Origin: Theropithecus gelada
Lineage: Eukaryota > Chordata > Mammalia > Primates > Cercopithecidae
Length of the DNA stretch: 64,000 bases
Assembly: GCF_003255815.1 (NCBI RefSeq)
Contig: NC_037671.1
Coordinates: 157,981,333 to 158,045,332, forward strand
Direction of reading: 5' to 3'
This document shows, one piece after another, positions 59,316 through 64,000 of the stretch (within the stretch, counting starts at the first letter, position 1; each line of letters starts with the position of its first letter). The notes under the pieces are model-generated. The model searched no databases and had not been told where the DNA came from. It worked only from the letters and a program-made list of their open reading frames with translations. Both the position numbers and the translations under genes were made by a program.

Positions 59316-59452
59316 TGCTCACCAAGTGCTTCCATACCCCGGATCCTCGGGTCTTCTTCCTATATCTGTGCAACTGAAGCTACTGTGTTAGCTTACAAGT
59401 AGGGTAAAATCTCAGACTTTTCATAATTCTTGCCGCCTACTTACGTGTACTC
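59316..59452 (+). mobile_element. third copy of the ERV LTR-like sequence
   Basis: Collinear with 57411-57545 at roughly 70-75% identity ('ctcaccaagtgcttccatacc', 'gtcttcttcctatatctgtgcaactgaag', 'gggtaaaatctcagac'). Similarity to 57411-57545 continues to 'ctacttac' beyond the point where the 53757 copy diverges. Confidence 0.55.
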
Positions 59453-60129
59453 ATGCTGAGGAGAGTAGATGACATGAAGAAAGGAAATACGTAAGCAGCT
59501 TCCTTGTGCTAAGAGTTATGGTATGGAGAGGGAGTAGACAAGGTAAATATAAAGGATGCTGTCCATGAAACTGCAGTAATTAATTTATTTTCTTGATTTA
59601 AAAAATATGTATATATGTAGCAAGACTTCTACCAAACTTAACAGGTGTCATGACTAAGTCTTGATTCGCATATTACTTTGAAGGATATTCATGCATCCAA
59701 CAAATACCAGTGTGGCACTGACAATGAGCAAGTCACTGCTGTTTAATGTATCAGCTGTTGATAGTTCATAATTGCTTCACTTTTATCAGAATGTGGGGCT
59801 GACTGTCATCGATTGATGGACTCAACAGCACTGTATAGAGGTTTTGGAGGTCTGGGTGCCATTTTCAACATGTTAAAACAAGGGAAATTAAGAATTTACC
59901 CATAGTAAGGCTGTACTGATTTTTAAGAGTATCCAGTTCCTTTGATTTTGGCTATCTTATTAACTATTAATAATTTGTACCTACAGGATGTCATAATAAT
60001 TAGCAGCATTGACTGATAGCTATATGCTTGGTTTTAAACATGGGATAATGCAAACAGTTATTGTTAAATAAAATGTATTTGGAAGATGGAGTCTTTCGGA
60101 ATGTGTGGTTCATGTTCAAAAATAAATAC
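59453..60129. other. unique sequence
   Basis: Nothing recognised. Confidence 0.4.
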
Positions 60130-60235
60130 TGGCACTCTGAGATGGAAACCTCTATGTTTGTCCCCAGGTCACATAATTAATTGGTGGCAGTATGCTGGAA
60201 CCAGTAGGGCATCCCAGTCATCTCTGTTTGTAAAA
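60130..60235 (-). repeat. MIR SINE fragment, antisense
   Basis: 'gtccccaggtcacataattaattggtggcagtatgctggaacc' is a MIR core. Confidence 0.65.
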
Positions 60236-60972
60236 TGTTATTAAAAATCATCTATGCAACTATAACCTACTTGGTTATAACAGTACAAGTAAAAGTGTAC
60301 CATTTACTTCTATGTTTCTAGGAACGCTTTGGTGTCCTGGTGTAAGCTGAGATAAAGATTATATTTATCATCAGAAAAATTGTAGTTATTTGTACTCTTT
60401 AAAAATGGAAACTGCGAATGACATTTGTTTTCATGTTTATATTTATAAAGTCTTCACCACACTTTGTTTCTTGTCCCTACCTCACCCCTCTTTAAGATTA
60501 GGGAAGAAAATTACAGTCCACCCAGGCTTCTTTAATGCATGAAGAACTTACTTCTTCTCTCAGAGTTTTAGGCAAGGTTCATTGGGCCTCTATTGTAATA
60601 GGAACAGACATATATTTTGCTTCAATTAATGTTTCTTGAGCTCATAAGCATTTAGAAAATATTGAATGACTTACAGTCCCTTAAGAAAGCAGCCATTTTA
60701 AAAATCATATTCAGTTAAAAATATAATTTATACAATACTCAGCAAGCTCCAACTCCCTGAAAAGATTTAGCTGCAAAGACGTTATTTTCAGTGATCCTAA
60801 CCATACTAGGAACAAAGAATTGCATCTGTCAAAACGGGATCTCTGGCGCTCTAAAATAATCCACACGTTTTATGAGCTTTGATAGAGTCAGGCAACTCTC
60901 TGTCATATTAATATTGTAGTGGCATCAAAACCTGGGCTGACCATGTGCTGCAGGTGGAATGCTCACACTCAC
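60236..60972. other. unique AT-rich sequence
   Basis: Nothing recognised. Confidence 0.4.
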
Positions 60973-61064
60973 CCAGTTCTGCAGCAGAAGCAGCTGACAC
61001 TAGTAGGGAGACAGCGCCGTCTTCAGTTCCTAAGGCCACTGGGGCGTCTGTGTTCTGTCCAAAC
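60973..61064 (-). other. candidate 92-bp internal exon
   Basis: On the minus strand an acceptor (ttacctatttcag, ending at 61065) and a donor (CTGG|gtgagt, GT at 60972-60971) bound 92 bp. Only one frame is open: 1 base, then 30 codons, then 1 base. The peptide starts FGQNTDAPVALGTEDG and continues through a Ser/Ala-rich end; I do not recognise it. GC is about 55-60% in an AT-rich neighbourhood and it is not in a repeat. No host gene can be named. The acceptor's pyrimidine tract is only moderate. Confidence 0.35.
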
Positions 61065-62163
61065 CTGAAATAGGTAAATGATTCTTCATTCAATCCTCCC
61101 TTGATAATGAACATGACTTCAGTAAATACCTGTGCTACAAATTACTCAGATGCAGTATTTACTCCTTTACTCTTTTCCTGTATCATTTAGAGCCAGACTG
61201 TAAAGATTATGAGGAAAAAAAAAATAAACTCAGGGTTAGATAAACAAATTAGAGACAGGAAATGCTACATTGAAATACTGTCTGAAGAACTTATGAAATG
61301 AGTTTAATCTTTCTTTTGAGATCTGTAAGACATTTTTGAAGGGATGAGAGGTAAGAGTTGCATGATACTGCTTTCTTTAAAGAAAATAATTATTTTTTGT
61401 AAGTTATTAGAAAAAAGGGAATATTAATATCAGATAAGAGCATTATCTGATTTATCATCTGATCATTAAGAATTACTCGCATTATCCTTATCTCTTGAAT
61501 TTAGCTGTTCTTGTTTCGTTTTCATTTCATTAGAAATTAATATATTCCTCTTTTGTAAACATAAAAGACTTTATTTTATAAATATATTACATAAAATGTT
61601 AACATCTGTGTGAGCATTTATAATTGTGTTCATCCCTTCAGTCTACCTCAGATGAAAATATATACAAAATGAATTAAATAAAAATGCCTGTAATTATCCT
61701 TCCATTTTGTTGACATACATGTGTGCCTGAGACTAGAAGAGAGTCCTGTACTTTTTAGAGTGAAGTAATAATGAAAGTGAAATCTTACATACCTCGTCTC
61801 TCATCCAAAAAAATGAGAACAAACAAAAATGTAAAATGTTGTTAGGGAACTTTAAATGAATACCATCCTTATTGATATTAACTTGCCATAAAGTGTTTCT
61901 CCTACAGAAATGTTTTGCTTTAAAGAAATTTAAAGTAAAACTTGCTTTTTGAAAATTTAATGCCCCTGCATTAAATTTAATTTAATTCTGAGTAGTTTAC
62001 AACACTGGGTTATGAATGTATCACCATGACAGCAGACTGCCAGAGTCTAGGAGTCAGGCGATGTGGCTTCATTAAAAGCACCTCCGGATAATGTTCTACG
62101 TTAGATTTCACTGAAAGACAGGAGCTGCTGATGAGGGTGACCTCTGACATCAAGTCATCTTAC
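61065..62163. other. unique AT-rich sequence
   Basis: Short palindrome TCAGATAA..TTATCTGA at 61434-61454. No repeat family recognised. Confidence 0.4.
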
Positions 62164-62480
62164 TATAAACAGAAGGCCGTGGAAAGCCATTGGTCAGAAC
62201 CAAGAGTGTTTACTATCCGGTCTCCTCCTAGTTAACCTACATAACTGCACTGCTCGTGGAGCCCGCAGGTTCACACCACAGCAAGGTGCTTTTAAGGCTA
62301 CCTGTGTGTTGGTTAGAGACTATAAACCTCTCTGAGCATTCCGTAAACCTCTACCCAGGTTTCATTCTACTGACAATGGAGACTGGAATTTATTGGCTAT
62401 TGAACTTCACACACACGCACTACAGAACTCACTTCCAAATGCAACTGGAATAAATTTCAGGTTTGGGGATTTTGAATGAG
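62164..62480 (+). other. candidate non-coding first exon with strong donor
   Basis: A TATAAA at 62164-62169, a GC-richer stretch, and a near-perfect donor GAATGAG|GTAAGT (GT at 62481) suggest a possible start exon on the plus strand. An internal acceptor-like CTACCCAG at 62351-62358 would instead give a 122-bp internal exon. The 65-codon ORF at 62256-62453 stops before the donor. Evidence is positional only. Confidence 0.25.
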
Positions 62481-64000
62481 GTAAGTTGCGTTTAGGTTTT
62501 GGTTGAAGCATTATCATTATTATTAGGTTCCATGGGCAGTCACACATTTAAGTGTAGGTAGTTCTATCTCAGAGAAAAATATTTTTCTTGTTAAAATAGT
62601 TGTTTAGATTTTTTACAGTTTTTTAGCACAAGTGTGATAGAAGAAACTTGTACATAGGAATTGAGTAAGCCAATCAATTAGAGAAAAGCCCTAATCTGTT
62701 TATGGCTAAAGTTTGAAATACACTTCCTCTTTGTTTACTTTATAAAATTCAGCTATTCAAATTACATTATGTTAATGTTGGGAGAAATGCAGGTAACATG
62801 ATAAGTGATAATAGATTACATTTCACTACAAAACTTTAACAGTCAACTTTGTTTTCCCCTAATAGTACATGCTACTGCAGGATTTTAAAACACTAATACC
62901 AGCTATTTAAATGAAAGGCTTTTTTTCTGCATAATTTGTTTTGAAATTTTGTGCTGAATTTGAACTTTTCATTAGAATTTGAGGTGTAGTCATCTCGATA
63001 AATATGTCATATTTTTAACAGAATGAATGTTTCGCTCCATTCATGGAACTATTTTCTTCTGAAACCATAATAGTAAGATCAGTTTAATTTTAACTTTTTA
63101 AAGAATCCTAAAGTTTTCAGTGAGGTTTACCTTCCTTTAGATGTGTACTGAGCACATACTTTGATTTAAAACCTTGTTGTGGAAGCCTTTGGTATGCTTT
63201 GGTTTAAATTATTTAACTGTATCTTGGTGTCTTTCTCAAGAAGAAAAAGTGTAAATTGCTGTTTTGCTGCATCAGAGGGTTGAGATGTGGGAGACTTGTC
63301 ACAATAATAACATTATTCGTTTTGTTTAAGACAATTGAGGGAAGCTTTGCTGTGTTGGGACTATATTCTTGTGAGAACAACACAATTCAGGTGGAGAAAA
63401 TATTCTCTGTTCTAAGTATTTGTGAGTACTGATTTACTGTCAGAGGTAGATAGTTTAGGGAACCTGCTGGAAGAAAGGGAGGATAGATTATCCCAGTCAA
63501 TAAGTTTTCCTGTTTGGTTTACAGGGTCTACTGAGCATCAGTCAGCACTATCCAGTCCTACTTCTTTTCTGAGTTGTAGGTACTATTTTCTGAAATACTC
63601 TGCAATGGAATAATGATGTTACACTATCTTATTTTGCGTTTTGTTTGTTTTCTAACCGAAAGTTCACTAAACCACTAAAATATTACTTATCAAAAATGAC
63701 CAATAAATGCAAATACCAATAACCATATAATGGGTTCTAACTTTTTGCGGGAGGAGGAAGAGAGCCAGAGAGCCTAATTTTTTTTTTTAATCTCTACTTT
63801 GGTTTTTCTCTTTTCTTCTCCAAGTTCCTTATCAATAACTCTTGTTAGCAGTTTCAAAATTGTATGATCTAACTTTTTGATCCTGTAGCAACCCTGTAGA
63901 GGAAGGTGGTTGTGTGAATCCAGAGGCGGCACATATTTTGCTTTAAGGGAAATGGTGCAAGCCAAATTTAACAGGTAATGCAGCTGTTGAAGAAATAGAA
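62481..64000. other. unique AT-rich sequence
   Basis: No gene or repeat recognised; a T run at about 63779-63788. Confidence 0.4.

Noticed and set aside
1..64000. Bacterial-style operons, ribosome-binding sites, riboswitches, tRNA or rRNA genes
   Set aside because: The repeat content identifies primate nuclear DNA, and no tRNA, snRNA or rRNA sequence was recognised on either strand.

Overview
The window is primate nuclear DNA, most likely human. It carries seven Alu elements (one with AluY-type diagnostic bases), a THE1 solo LTR, L1 insertions from L1M to L1PA/PB age, and ancient MIR, L2 and L3/CR1 relics. It is AT-rich, CpG-poor and has no CpG island. No protein-coding gene can be supported: every ORF of 60-133 codons is explained by a repeat, by low-complexity sequence, or is no longer than expected by chance in AT-rich DNA. 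The best reading is a large intron or an intergenic region.

Layout. 1-1101: MIR relics, a THE1 LTR inserted in one of them, and an L1 3' end. 1102-3590: unique. 3594-4115: an Alu beside an L2. 4619-4656: dinucleotide repeat. 5266-5506 and 8258-8497: two copies of a 240-bp sequence I cannot name, with unique DNA between them. 10216-10480: a (TCCA)n tract. 11890-14040: an old L1M nested with an Alu and a younger L1. 17627-18776: an hAT element, a GATA microsatellite, a MER2-like element and a diverged duplicated flank. 18984-19100: a tiny L1 with a probable 3' transduction. 19441-20800: Alu and MIRs. 22290-25845: two L3/CR1 pieces and an L2 split by an Alu. 27715-29850: an L2 split by a complete L1M 3' end. 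32436-33490: a splice-site pair and a long L2. 34441-35012: a 31-bp hairpin and a perfect palindrome. 38720-42760: MIR and L2 copies with an Alu. 42766-43650: L1M. 47150-47641: an L1 with twin-priming inversion. 47931-48323: an MLT1/MST-type LTR. 48798-49130: a (TG)n-tailed Alu. 50560-52900: MIR and L2. 53440-57545: a decayed ERV-L-class provirus with an AluY inside. 57640-59452: a probable solo LTR, an L2, and a third LTR-like copy. 60973-61064 and 62164-62480: exon-like segments near the right end.

All seven Alus and nearly all L1s lie on the minus strand. This is the orientation usually tolerated inside genes read on the plus strand, so a plus-strand host gene is a reasonable but unproven guess. 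I found no new multi-gene system. The most checkable leads are the hairpin at 34441-34525, the minus-strand exon candidate at 60973-61064, the unnamed 240-bp duplication, and the transduction and inversion structures of two L1 insertions.
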